The notes: generated by a model from the sequence alone, not told the origin. DNA of 64,000 bases from Symbiodinium natans (GCA_905221605.1 CAJNDS010000422.1:62001-126000), one strand, 5' to 3'. Shown: positions 41,051 through 51,291, numbered from the stretch's first letter. Numbers and translations are program-made.

Positions 41051-41696
41051 TTTGGGCCCCATCTCCTTCCATATTTCCTGTTCTTAACGAGCGCTGTAGC
41101 CTGTAGCCTGTGCAAAGCACGGCGCTGCAGTGTGGAAATTCACGCTTCTGGCGTGCGAAACGCCAGCTGCAAAGGCGTTTTGTGCCGGCAGCAATGACAT
41201 CCTTAATGCTTTCGTGTGTTGTCAAGTTGTGCCTGAAGCTTCCGGCTGATTCTGCAAAACCGTAGCCAAGCAACCAACCCATCAAAGCGGCCCAGGGTTT
41301 TGTCCTACACGTGGTTTTACCCTGGGCCGGTCTGGTGGTGAGAATGAGTCCCTAGGCCGTGTATTTCGCTAAAGATCAGCAAGTTCAGCTCCAAGGCATG
41401 GACATTGAGCCTGCATGAATCAGCCCAGAGCAGCATGACAGACCACGGTAAACACAGGCTCGCCTTGGGCCTTGTGGACATTGTTTTCGGGTCCGTCCTA
41501 CAATTCTAGGCTTTTTGCAGGTGCGAGCACGGTGCACCTGTTGTGGTCGTCGCCGTGTCTTCCTCTTTCCTGATTTCTCTGCCTTCCCGCCGGTTCAGGT
41601 GGAGGGCATTGAAAATCGGGCTCAGGCGACATCTTCCACACAAGCATGGCCGCAGAGGATGAAAAGGATGAGCTATGATGAGCTATGAGCTCAGGG
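41051..41696. other. Spacer between tandem copies
   Basis: Unique sequence between the two duplicated blocks, with no gene recognised. Confidence 0.45.
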
Positions 41697-43331
41697 GGTG
41701 CCAGGGATCTAGCGGGATCCGTTCCCAGCACCTGATGTGTGGCGAGTGTTTTCGATGCGGAGTTCGAATCTTGACTTCTTCGAACCTTCGTCTTGAGTGA
41801 ACCCTGGCAGCGGCATGCTCCCGAGCATGTTAGCATGTTAAAGCTCTTGACTTAACACCGAGTCCGTAAAGTTCATTCTATCCCTGAGTTCTCGTTGTCT
41901 TAACTTCATCCGCGGCTTCCGTGATTTGGTTTTGAAGTTGTAGACCCGCAGTCCTAGACTCATCGTGCTCTCGCAATGGCCGTTAGCGACGAGCTCTTGC
42001 GCCGAGGAGCTAAGGAACTGCTCAGTGACCAATGGCAAGTTCTGAGGAATGATGCTAGCGTAGACATCTCCTTCAAGAGGCTTAATGGGCCTTGCTTGCT
42101 ACGCCTTCCCTACAAGGTCCCGATGCCGGGCAACGTAGACCTCTCCACTCTCGCCGACATGCCTCGCCCAGAGATCTTCTGCAACAGGAAAGAGCTGCGT
42201 GCCATGGGTGTGCAATTGGAGGCCTTCGACATCCAGCAGGTGGACAAGGTCTTCTCACCTGGAGATTGCTTTGTATCCAGCCGGCATGACAGCGAGTGCA
42301 ATGACCTGTTTGCTGAAATGAAGCAAGTTGGTGCCCTTGTGGGTGCCCTCGCAGCCCCAGAGCCAGATTCGGCACCCAAGCCCGAGCTCACGGAACGCCT
42401 CCTCACCTGGCGCAACTTCCCCGTGGAGTCGGCCCTCACGATCATCGCGGTTCCTTTCGATGAAGAGGCCCAGATGTTCCGGTATCAGTACAGACAGCAC
42501 TTCACTTGCATATGTGTCCTGATACCTTCGAGAGCCTTAGAAGCCGCGGACGCCCAACAAGAAGATGGCAAGAACGAGCTCCAGGTGCTGATTGGCTTGT
42601 TCACGGAAGACGTGGCTTCTTGGGCTACTGATGCCATCCAGGTCCTGCACGGCGCTATGTCGCAGTTGGTTCAGCGTGAGATGTACCTCTTGGTCGCTAC
42701 GTGCTTGACGACGCCCGTCACTGAAGGAGGCCGATCGGAAGTTTTACCGCTTGCTTTCTCTGCGCACGTGCCAAGGCGGGTGGCCGCTTTTGCCAGGCGA
42801 AGTAATCATGGGGGAGAATGTGGAGCTCCAGGATTCCGAAGTGCTGGAGCCTTTGTTCAAAACCTGGGCTCGTCCACTTCAGTCAACGAACTTTTCCTTT
42901 GCGGACTACCTGCACAGCTTCATGAAGAGAATTGGTGCAGAGATCAGGGTCTTCGATAGCATGGATGGTCGGCCCTTGGTCTTCTACCAAGCTGTGGTGC
43001 GGACTTCGCAGTGGGAGCTTGTGGCTCCTCGCTTTCAAGAAGCTTGGGACTACCAGAGACTGGCCTACAGCCGGATCGTTGCAACGAAGCGGCATGCGCC
43101 GAGCATCTCAGACCACCGCAATGCACGCTTCGTGGAAGTGGACGTTGGGCCCATCATCCATGAGGAGTCGCCCGTTCAGGTGCGGAACACGTTCTTGCAC
43201 TTTGCAGAGCCTCAAGACTTCACTCCGAAGCGACGGCTGAGTCATTGATGTGAGAGTCCAACGCTGCCCGAAGCTGCCCGGGCCCAGGGCCCGGGCCCAG
43301 GGCCCGTCTTGGGCAGAGTCGGGGAGTTTCT
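41697..43331. repeat. Tandem duplication unit B, about 1.63 kb
   Basis: Second copy of unit A. The 3' end differs by a GGGCCCGGGCCC-rich rearrangement at 43,280-43,305, and one extra C in the coding part breaks the frame. Confidence 0.9.
41976..43248 (+). pseudogene. Unrecognised 423-residue protein, frameshifted tandem copy
   Basis: Identical to the intact copy except for a few substitutions (for example Asp to Asn and Asn to Lys near residues 37-49) and one extra C within 42,714-42,716 (CGCC versus CGCCC) at about codon 247. The shift ends the upstream frame at 42,959 with an unrelated tail, while the correct C-terminal frame continues from about 42,717 to 43,248. This is either a very young pseudogene or a sequencing/assembly error in a short C run. 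The remainder shows no decay. Confidence 0.75.
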
Positions 43332-43740
43332 GACGACCCTAAACCTTATCTAGACCCTAACCCTTTGTTTCGGGCTTGGTTAGCCTCGTCAGCAAGATAT
43401 CTCTTCCACAGCGAAAGTGTTGGGTATAGGGCTTGTGCGACAATTGCACATCTGTGCTTGCAATAGCTGCTTGCCTAAGAGACCCGTATCTCCTCGGCCC
43501 ACGCAATGTCGTTGTCTCCCAATCGCCAGAAGGATATCACATTTGCGTCAACTGGGGCAGAAACACTCGCCCGATAGCAATCCACTCCTCCAATACCAAC
43601 TACCCTGAACTGCAGTCTTAGTCTCGGCAATGCAAGCAGCCCGAAAGTACCAGTTACAAGTTTCTTGACATCAATGCAACCCAGGTCATGGTAGGATTCG
43701 TTTCGGGAGCTTGGGCAACCCTAGATTCCGAACTCTTAAA
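43332..43740. other. Spacer without recognised gene
   Basis: It contains short CCCTAAAC-like pieces (43,335-43,360) and no supported coding sequence. Confidence 0.4.
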
Positions 43741-43741
43741 C

Positions 43742-44384
43742 CCAACGCCCCTGAACCCATAATTCTCCTGGCGATGGTGGTGACACTAGGGCTGTGCAGC
43801 ATCAGCTGAAGAATGTACAGCAGGTCCAAGCATCTGGCGGCGCTTTTGCTGCCATTCTTGGCGATGGATCCGTTGTGTTCTGGGGCCATGATGGCTTTGG
43901 TGGCGACAGTAGCGCTGTACAGCATCAGCTGAAGAATGTGCAAAAGATCCAAGCCGCTCGCAGCGCTTTTGTTGCCATTCTTGACGACGGATCCGTTGTC
44001 ACGTCGGGTGCTGCTGACTATGGTGGTAACAGTAGTGCCGTGCAGAGTCTTCTGACGAATGTGCAACAGATGCAAGCCTCTGGCGGCGCTTTTGCTGCCA
44101 TTCTTGGTGATGGATCGGTTGAGACTTGGGGTCATGCTGACTTTGGTGGCGACAGCAGTGCTGCGCAGGGTCAGCTGCAGATTGTGCAGAACATTCAAGC
44201 CTCTGCACAGGCCGCAGTTCTTGACAACGGATCCGTGGTGACGTGGGGTGCTGCTGACTATGGTGACGACACTAGTACCGTGCAGAGTCAACTGACGAAT
44301 GTGCAACAGATGCAAGCCTCTGGGGGGCCATGCTGACTGTGGTGGCGACAGCAGTGCTGCACAGGACCAGCTGACGACCATTTA
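43742..44384 (+). pseudogene. RCC1-like repeat protein fragment
   Basis: Four and a half tandem units of about 41 residues encode the pattern Q-x-QLKNVQQ(V/I)QASGGAFAAILGD then GSVV-x-WG-x-x-(D/A)-(F/Y)-GG(D/N)SSAVQ, as in RCC1/HERC-type beta-propellers. The reading frame is open from before 43,794 to a stop at 44,334-44,336. There the last unit is fused to a later one by a deletion that shifts frame; the following bases in another frame still encode GHADCGGDSSAAQDQL. No start codon or partner exons were found. It is probably an exon relic or a truncated gene copy. Confidence 0.6.
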
Positions 44385-45074
44385 ATAGATCTGAGTCCGC
44401 TTGTTGGAAGCACTCGCCGCAGCACAGCAATGGATTTGCAGATGCGCGTGCCAAGACGTGCCACCGAAGCGCTGACAGGCGCTGGTATCATGTGCAGAGT
44501 CTTAAAGCCAACCCTTGACTCCTAAAAACTCCTAACCCGGCACCTCAAATCCCAAAGCCCTTAAACCCTAAACCACTCTGAATTTTGAATGCCCGACCAT
44601 CCCTGAAAGCCTCTAAGCGCTAAACCTTTGGCACTCAAGCCTAAGCCCCACACTCTCAACGCTGAGTTCTACTCCAGCCTTACCAAACGGCAAGCAGATG
44701 ACTGACTCGACGCCTTGTAGATGTTGGTGTTAGTTGTCAAGGGTTAGGGATTCCCGAAGGATGTTCACATAAATTGGGTTGGGGTGTAGGAGTGTAGGCG
44801 TGAGGCGTGTCAGGGGTCTCGATGTGCATCCTCGGGTTTGGGGTTTAGGGTTTAGGGTTTAGGGCTAGAGCTCAACCAAGGCTCCTCAACGCCGCACTGT
44901 ACACATGTACCTGCTCCAGTCAGCAGACCCCGAACCCTAAACCCTACGATTGCCGCCGACTCCCTATAACGTAATCTAAGTCTGAGCGGCCAAGGAGCAT
45001 GTGGGAGTTTCAAGGGCTCAGGGGAGATTCAATTTTTTGAGTCCACGTACTCACATAGCCGCCATACCTTCCGC
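44385..45074. other. Spacer with telomere-like motifs
   Basis: It holds a TTTAGGG run at about 44,838-44,863 and scattered CCCTAAA pieces. No gene recognised. Confidence 0.5.
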
Positions 45075-45422
45075 CACTGAACTTACTTGGTCTTAACACT
45101 GTGCTAGGATTACGAGCAGCCAAAAGGCTCCTATTTCGACATCTTTGGACCCCAGTATCCGGGTGGTTTAGAGGGAGGAAGCGCGCTCGGCCAACCACTC
45201 GGAACCCTCACCTAAACCCCCGAGCCTTAAGCCAACAGCGGCTCCAAAAGCCTCAAAAAGCAAAGCTCGTGCAGGGTTTGGGGTTTAGGGAAACCATGGG
45301 AAACCCTTAATCCTAAACACCGACATCGACAGCCTAATTGCTTGGATAGGCCACGCCTCAGGTGTGCCCTAAAGGCCTGAAGACCAAGAGCTTCTAAAGT
45401 CCAAACCTGAATTCCTTGGTTG

Positions 45423-45513
45423 CCCAGTGGTACCCTTTACCTTTTTTTTTGTTATGGGTTCCCTTATAAAAGAACGAACCCAAAAAAGGGTGCCCTTATT
45501 ATAATATGCTGGG
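45423..45513. mobile_element. MITE-like hairpin present in one duplicate only
   Basis: GGTACCCTTT (45,429-45,438) faces AAAGGGTGCC (45,485-45,494) and TGGGTTC (45,455-45,461) faces GAACCCA (45,476-45,482), with CCCAG/CTGGG outermost. The sister segment near 61,960-61,975 lacks it. Confidence 0.6.
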
Positions 45514-45912
45514 TCACAGACCCCTACCCAAATCGGCCAAGACTCCATTGCTAAGACTTTTCTTGTGGTTTGTGTACTGAAAACATGTTGCGTCTCGTGG
45601 AGTATGGTAGGCTCGATCCGCCGAATCCCACCAAGTCCTTGGACCCTTCAGGTCGCCCCAAAACCCAAACTCCCCCAACTGCCAAACTGCCAAACCTGAG
45701 ATCATGAATCTTGATCCCTCTAGGCGCAAAAAACTTACCTTAATACATTAATGCCTTATAATCCCTAAACCCCTAAACCCTTAATGACCTTAATGCCCAG
45801 TCTTTCTAGCCTCCAGAGAACCGAAGGCTGCTGCCGGCTGCTTCGCCTCACGAAGCCAACTTCGGCGTGCGGAGCCTCGGCGCTTTGTCCGTGTTCCCGG
45901 AGACTCATCGAG

Positions 45913-46093
45913 GGTTTACAGGGCATAATTTAGGGCCTTAGGGTTTATAGGGAATATAGGGTTTACAGGGTATATTTAGGGTTTTGTATGGTATACAGGG
46001 TATGTAGGGTTTAGAGGGTTTACAGGGTTTGTAGGGGCCTATCGGGTCTTTCGGGTGTTTAGGGTTTATAGGGTTCAGAGAGTTTATAGGGTT
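45913..46093. repeat. Degenerate telomere-like array present in one duplicate only
   Basis: Variants of AGGGTTTA (AGGGTTTACAGGGTATA, AGGGTTTAGAGGG) over about 180 bp. In the sister copy the flanks are joined by about 15 bp at 62,320-62,335. Confidence 0.7.
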
Positions 46094-46469
46094 TTGAGGC
46101 GATACGGACACCTGGTGCATCGAAATTCAAAGAAGAGTGATTTCGTACACCCAGTTGTTGATAGGTTTGCTCTGGGTCTTATCAGGAACCCTAAGGAACA
46201 ATATTGGCAGCTATTCGGGTTTCGACGGTTGGGGCTTTGTGTTCCAGGGTTCAGAAGTTCCGGGATTTAGTCCCTAAACCCTAAACCCGAGGGTATAGAA
46301 AATGCAGGGTTGGGGGTTTAGAAGTTCGGGGATCTAGGCGCTTCGGAGTGGGCCCGGAATTTGAAAGGAGAGCTCACGAGTTCTGAATTTCTTGGCTTTG
46401 GGTTTAGGTTAGTGTTAGGGTTTAGGATTCAGCGAAGTGCTAGAGTTTAAGGCTTAGGGTTCAGGATCC

Positions 46470-46474
46470 TGTGA
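46470..46474. repeat. Target-site duplication, left (TGTGA)
   Basis: Matches TGTGA at 55,637-55,641 directly after the 3' LTR. Confidence 0.9.
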
Positions 46475-46597
46475 TGTTTAGATTTGTAGGTGTCACACAA
46501 CATGTTTCACAATGAGTGAGCATACACATGCGACATTGGCTCAAGCCGTCAAAAGTGATTGCACCTGCAGTGTTGGTTCTGCCTTAAACTCCGTTCA
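46475..46597 (+). repeat. 5' LTR
   Basis: 123 bp, very short for copia. It contains TTGGCTCAAG (46,536-46,545), identical to the last ten bases of the dinoflagellate spliced leader. Confidence 0.95.
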
Positions 46598-46611
46598 TGG
46601 TAGCGGAGCTG
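46598..46611 (+). promoter_or_regulatory. Primer-binding site
   Basis: TGGTAGCGGAGC begins immediately at the LTR end and resembles the complement of an initiator-tRNA-Met 3' end (plant elements use TGGTATCAGAGC). The priming tRNA is inferred. Confidence 0.7.
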
Positions 46612-46620
46612 TCGGTTTGA

Positions 46621-46839
46621 ATGGACAGCAGACGCGACCTTGCTGACGAAAGTGCTGAAAGTGACAACGAAGGTTTTGCTGTGGTGCAAGCTCCCGCTGT
46701 GCACCGCTGGGAACGCTTGATCCGTTTACTCTATCGGATTAGGCGACTGCAAAGGATTTGGGGCCTCCTGGGCCAGCATCTCCAGACTTTCGTCCAAAGC
46801 AGCGAGTTCCGCCGTCGGCTGGCTAATCGTTTGCGATGA
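46621..46839 (+). CDS. Short frame upstream of Gag, overlapping it by ATGA
   Basis: 72 codons from ATG at 46,621. The product is acidic at its N terminus (DLADESAESDNEGF) then basic and amphipathic (RLIRLLYRIRRLQRIWGLL). Its stop TGA overlaps the Gag start in ATGA at 46,836-46,839, so translation of Gag could depend on termination-reinitiation, or a frameshift could fuse it as a Gag N terminus. Neither is proven. Confidence 0.4.
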   Translation: MDSRRDLADESAESDNEGFAVVQAPAVHRWERLIRLLYRIRRLQRIWGLLGQHLQTFVQSSEFRRRLANRLR

Positions 46840-49800
46840 GCAGCCAGGAACAGCAACAGGCACAAGTGACTGCAGCGCAAGTGATGCAGGAGCTTGTGAA
46901 TCTGAGAAACGAACTCACAAGGCAACGCGAAGAGAATGATCGGCTAAGGGCCGAGCAAAGCACAGCACTTGAGCGAGTGCGGCAAGAGAGTGCAGCTCAA
47001 GTTGCGGAAGTGCGAGCACAAGCGCATACGGCAGTGCAGCAGGCGACGGCTCAGATGGGCACGATGCCACAGTTGGTGAGCGACATGGTCAAGTCGAACA
47101 AGGAACTGGTTGAGGCCATGGCAAAGAAAGGAGGACCAAACGAGAAGCTCTGTTTGGTCGACACAAAGGGCCTGGGAAAGCCGACGACCTTCTCAGGTGA
47201 GAGTGAACAGTTCCTACCATGGAGGCATCGAATGTCGAGCTACGTTTGTTCGATCCACCATGATCTGCAAGAAGTTCTAGAGTGGCTCGAAGAGAGGGAG
47301 AAGCCATTCTCCTCGGAGGAGTTGGACACAGCCTTTGGAGAAAAGGCGTTGGAGGCGGATCGAGTTCCCAGACTGCAAGAAAAGTCGAGGGAGCTCGCGA
47401 ACGCGCTCCAAATGGTTACCTCGAAGGAACCATTTACGATCGTGTGCAATTGCCAGAACAACGGGTTCGAGGCATGGAGACGCCTTACGAGGCGATACGA
47501 TCCTGCGACTGCAAGCAGGAAGCGCACGATGTTGAGAGCGATTATATCGCCCCAGAAGCAGAAGCTGGAGAATCTCCCTCAGGCCATCGAAGAATGGGCC
47601 GACGCTGTGCGCACTTACGAGAAGCGCAAGGACAGCACAGGGCGACGAACGACCCTGGCTGATGAGATAAAGATGGCAGCACTGGAGGCAATGTTGCCAC
47701 AGGAGCTGGAGTCTCACATCCAGTTGAACCAGAGCCGGTTCTCCACGTACGACGACGTGCTCGACGAGGTGACTCGCTTCATCGAGTACAAGACAGGAAA
47801 GAGTCTGAAGGTGATTTCTGCAGCCGCAGCCAGTGCGGCGAGCAAGGATGATCCTATGGACCTGTCGTATGTGGAGAAAGGCAAAGGAAAAGGAGCAAGC
47901 AAGGTCGTGTGCCACAACTGCGGCAGGAGCGGACACTATGCCCGCGACTGCTGGAGCAATGGAGGCAAAGGTTCGCAGCAGCAACGGGGCTCACCCAAAG
48001 GTCCAGGGCAACAAGGAGGAAAACCAAGCAGCAAAGGAGGAAGAGGGAGCCCCAAAGGAGGAAAGGACAAAGGAAAAGGTAAGAAAGGAAAAGGCAAAAA
48101 GGGAAAAGGCAAGAAAGGTGGTAAGAACAAGAAACACGTAGGAAACATAGAAGAAGGAGGAGAGAACACAGGAGAAGGAAACCAGGACGAGAACTGGCAG
48201 GAAGGAGAAGAGGATGAAGGCTGGGAAGACGGAGACTGGGGAGAAACCTGGGAGGACGGTTGGGAGGAAGCAGAAACAAACAACCTCTACGTGGGAGCGT
48301 TAGAAAGAGAGAGCCCGAAGAGAGAGAAAGAGAAGAAGGAGAAAGAGTCGAAGCCAGACCCCGGCAGTCGTGGCTCAAGTAGGGAAGAGGGCTCCGGCCC
48401 GACCGTGCTTGGGGCCATGGCGCCAAAGAACCCGAAAAGGAAGGTTCCTCCAAAGGAGGAAAAAGACGAGGATGAAAAGGAGCTGGAAGCTCTGGAAGAG
48501 CAAATGGACAGAGCAAGGGGTCAGTTCCAAGACCTGAAGGAAAAGGTGGAACTTGCGAGGAGACGTCGCCAGGAAAGACTTCTTCAGGAAGCGGAAGAGC
48601 TGGCAGAAGCCAGGAGACGTTCCCGCGGCGAGGTGCCAGGGCAGTCCAGCTTCGGAGCGTTTTCGTCTTCGTCGCGAGGACCTCCGGAGAGAGTGCGCGA
48701 GCCAAAGGCCGGAAAGAAAGAGGAGAAGAAGGAGGTGAGGTCTAAGGCTTTGGACACGGCACCCTGGAAGCGCGTTTCGCGCTACCGGGAGCCACCAGTG
48801 CCTGAGCCCAGGACCCCTCCAAAGGCGAAGCAAGAAAGGCCGAGAACACCGCCGAAGTCACCACCGCCTTCCAGGACCAAAAGTCCGCTTCTCAAGCCGA
48901 AGGTAGAGCCAAAGAGAACAGAGCCAAAGTCACCACCTTCGAAGCCAAAGGTAGAGCCGAAGAGAACAGAACCAAAGTCACCACCTTCGAAGCCTCCACC
49001 TAGAAGTGAAGAAGTGCAGCCAAGAAGCGAAGAGGTGGAGAGACAACTTGCTACCACAGCGCCGAAGTGGGGAGCCTCAAGGAGCCAAAGACCTGTGGCG
49101 AAGGCAAAGCCAAAGCTTCTAAGGAGTCCGGCGTCTTGGGCAGGAATGCGCTTCAGGGAACGTGTGGCCCACCAAGATGCCATACGAGACAAGAAGCCCA
49201 GAGGCACCGTCGGGGAGTCCTTACTGAAGAAGCAAGGCGAGGCCTGCTCCACCTGCGTGTCGAGGCGACTGAAGTTCAGGAGCAAAGCGTCCCTTCTGCT
49301 GAAGAAGAGGATGAAAGAGTACAAGGCAGCAGCTGCAAAAGCAGCGGGCTCCCACTACGCCAGGAAAGTTTTCGAAAGAGAAAAGCTTGTGAGGGCCGAC
49401 AGGCCCAGCAAGGCTGAACTGAGGAGCGCAAAGGTAGCCGAGAAGGTGAAGCAAAGGGAGGAAGAAGCCGCTGGTGAAGAAGAAGAAGAAGACAAGTTTT
49501 CCTTGGAGCCGGAGAGCTCCGAGGACGAAAGCGACTTCGAGGATGACCCTCCAAGCGAGGGGCCCGAGGAGCCCAAGAAGGAAGAAAAGAAGAAGCCACC
49601 AAAGCAGGAAGAAGGAACCGAAGGAGCAACCGCGATCACGGCAAGCACCTCGAGCAGCATGCAGAGGATGCTAGCGTCGGGTCTTATGGAGACCAACCGT
49701 GCGAACCTCGCGGTCTTGGACCAGAGGATCGCGACAAAGAAAGAGAAGCTCGAGGGACGCGGCAGTGACCCAGAGCTGGAAGCCGAGATCGCGAGCCTGG

Positions 49801-51059
49801 AAGACGAGCGGAAGCGCCTGAAAGAGGAGCGCGAGCGCCTTAGGGCGCAGCAAGCGGGCGTGAAGAACAAGGAGCCCGAACACCGCAGAGGCCGGTCGGT
49901 GCACGACGTGCGCTACAAACGCCAAGTGGAAAAGGGAGACAGCCACTGGAAGGCTTGGCGTGCGGAAAAGGGACGAAGGAGAGCGCAAGAGCACAGACGC
50001 AGCGGTGTGGGCGAAAGAGCAAAGGAGAGGATCGAGGCCGACAAGAAGTGGCACGCCCGACACGACGTGAAAGTGAAAAAGGGCGACTTCCGCGACAACC
50101 AGAAGGAAGAGGTCGACGGCATCGACACGGAGGTTATCCACAGCGATGGGACGGAGGCCAAGCCCGAGCGGCGAAAGGACTACCGCCCCCTCACGAAAGC
50201 CGAAAGGACGAGCCACCGCGTGGATGCCGACGACGAGGAGGAGCTCTACCGGAAGGAGCTCGAAAAGCAGGAAAGGCCGAAGGCGACCGGGCGCTACTCG
50301 GCGGACCCGTCGATTGCGGCCGAGCAGAAGAAGAAGAGGAACCAAAAGAGAAACCAAAGGCGCAACAAGCTGAAGAGGAAGCTTGGGTCGACCTGGGATC
50401 CAGAGCACAAAGGAAGGAAGAAGGTCAAGAAAAGCGAAGACGACGACGAAGAGACTGTGCACTGTGAAGACTACGACGACCGCCGCGACCCAAGAGGAGA
50501 AGACCCGGAGGACCCGGGCGAAGGAGGCGTGCGCCAATCGGTGCACAGCTTCGAGACCGTGGATGCTGCCAGCCTGGGCGCTTCGCCAGGCGTGGCTAGC
50601 GTCGAGGTCAACTTTGACACGGGAGCGGCCGTGACCGTTCTGCCTGAGAAGTACGTGACGCAGCCAAAGGACAACGGCGTCCGCTACAAGACGGCGTCAG
50701 GTGAGGCGCTGAAAGACCAAGGAAAAGCCGAGGTCACCGGCACTTTGTCGGGAGGCCGTGGGGCCACGATCACCGGCCGAGGCGCCGGGGTCCACCGCAT
50801 ACTCCTGTCAGGAGCACAGGCGTGCAAGACGCATTTTGCGTTTCTGCACGGAACAGGAGGCTTGCTGGTCCCAAAAGGAACTGCTTTCGCTAAGGAGGCC
50901 GACGAGGCGTTGCGCCAGTTGGCTTGGAAGCACAAGGGTGTCGGAACCAAGATGCAAGTGAAGAACGGCATCTACGTGTTTCCTCTGCAAGACGAGAAGA
51001 AAGGAGTGAAGGGCGGAAGCAAGGGCCAAGACGGCCTGGGTTTCACGGGGCGTCCGTAG
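46836..51059 (+). CDS. Copia Gag and aspartic protease polyprotein
   Basis: 1,407 codons. The N terminus is a Gln/Glu-rich coiled coil (about residues 1-90). Next comes the UBN2/copia Gag core with FSGESEQFLPWRHRMSSYV (about 118-136) and ACDAL-type helices. A CCHC zinc knuckle C-x2-C-x4-H-x4-C (residues 359-372, CHNCGRSGHYARDC) follows, then a very long Lys/Glu/Pro-rich spacer including tandem KVEPKRTEPKSPPSKP repeats. The aspartic protease site FDTGAAVTVLP has its catalytic Asp at residue 1261. The highly charged 800-residue spacer is unusual for copia and may bind nucleic acid. The frame ends in TAG at 51,057, before integrase, so Pol must be made by frameshifting, by a separate message, or the copy is broken. 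Confidence 0.85.
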   Translation: MSSQEQQQAQVTAAQVMQELVNLRNELTRQREENDRLRAEQSTALERVRQESAAQVAEVRAQAHTAVQQATAQMGTMPQLVSDMVKSNKELVEAMAKKGGPNEKLCLVDTKGLGKPTTFSGESEQFLPWRHRMSSYVCSIHHDLQEVLEWLEEREKPFSSEELDTAFGEKALEADRVPRLQEKSRELANALQMVTSKEPFTIVCNCQNNGFEAWRRLTRRYDPATASRKRTMLRAIISPQKQKLENLPQAIEEWADAVRTYEKRKDSTGRRTTLADEIKMAALEAMLPQELESHIQLNQSRFSTYDDVLDEVTRFIEYKTGKSLKVISAAAASAASKDDPMDLSYVEKGKGKGASKVVCHNCGRSGHYARDCWSNGGKGSQQQRGSPKGPGQQGGKPSSKGGRGSPKGGKDKGKGKKGKGKKGKGKKGGKNKKHVGNIEEGGENTGEGNQDENWQEGEEDEGWEDGDWGETWEDGWEEAETNNLYVGALERESPKREKEKKEKESKPDPGSRGSSREEGSGPTVLGAMAPKNPKRKVPPKEEKDEDEKELEALEEQMDRARGQFQDLKEKVELARRRRQERLLQEAEELAEARRRSRGEVPGQSSFGAFSSSSRGPPERVREPKAGKKEEKKEVRSKALDTAPWKRVSRYREPPVPEPRTPPKAKQERPRTPPKSPPPSRTKSPLLKPKVEPKRTEPKSPPSKPKVEPKRTEPKSPPSKPPPRSEEVQPRSEEVERQLATTAPKWGASRSQRPVAKAKPKLLRSPASWAGMRFRERVAHQDAIRDKKPRGTVGESLLKKQGEACSTCVSRRLKFRSKASLLLKKRMKEYKAAAAKAAGSHYARKVFEREKLVRADRPSKAELRSAKVAEKVKQREEEAAGEEEEEDKFSLEPESSEDESDFEDDPPSEGPEEPKKEEKKKPPKQEEGTEGATAITASTSSSMQRMLASGLMETNRANLAVLDQRIATKKEKLEGRGSDPELEAEIASLEDERKRLKEERERLRAQQAGVKNKEPEHRRGRSVHDVRYKRQVEKGDSHWKAWRAEKGRRRAQEHRRSGVGERAKERIEADKKWHARHDVKVKKGDFRDNQKEEVDGIDTEVIHSDGTEAKPERRKDYRPLTKAERTSHRVDADDEEELYRKELEKQERPKATGRYSADPSIAAEQKKKRNQKRNQRRNKLKRKLGSTWDPEHKGRKKVKKSEDDDEETVHCEDYDDRRDPRGEDPEDPGEGGVRQSVHSFETVDAASLGASPGVASVEVNFDTGAAVTVLPEKYVTQPKDNGVRYKTASGEALKDQGKAEVTGTLSGGRGATITGRGAGVHRILLSGAQACKTHFAFLHGTGGLLVPKGTAFAKEADEALRQLAWKHKGVGTKMQVKNGIYVFPLQDEKKGVKGGSKGQDGLGFTGRP

Positions 51060-51182
51060 ACGGTGTAAGGCCCAACGGGCTTAGCGTTTCACCCCTAGAC
51101 GAAGAGGCTGAGATGGTTGAGGAAGCGGCCAAAAGGAAAGCCGCCGGGAAGGCAACGCTCAAGGTGTTAGCCAAGGAAGACA

Positions 51183-51186
<4 letters not shown>

Positions 51187-51237
<51 letters not shown>
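51187..51237. repeat. (GA)n microsatellite inside the element
   Basis: About 25 GA dinucleotides between the protease and integrase frames. Its length changes phase: coding character passes from frame 3 (to 51,059) to frame 2 (about 51,060-51,300) to frame 1 (from 51,292). Confidence 0.9.
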
Positions 51238-51244
<7 letters not shown>

Positions 51245-51291
51245 AGAAAGAGAGGAAAACGACACAACAAGGAGCAAGCGCAAGCATACAA

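Larger units (their letters stand above)
45075..46474. repeat. Segmental duplication, copy 1, left part (interrupted by the copia element)
   Basis: Collinear with about 61,690-62,654. Homology then resumes on the far side of the retrotransposon at 55,637 and runs to at least 56,980, matching 62,650-64,000. Copy 1 carries two extra pieces absent from copy 2: a hairpin at about 45,423-45,513 and a telomere-like array at about 45,913-46,093. Confidence 0.85.

Noticed and set aside
47277-50546. Several long minus-strand frames opposite Gag
   Set aside because: They are shadows of the Lys/Glu-rich Gag spacer, whose purine-rich coding strand gives few stops on the complement.
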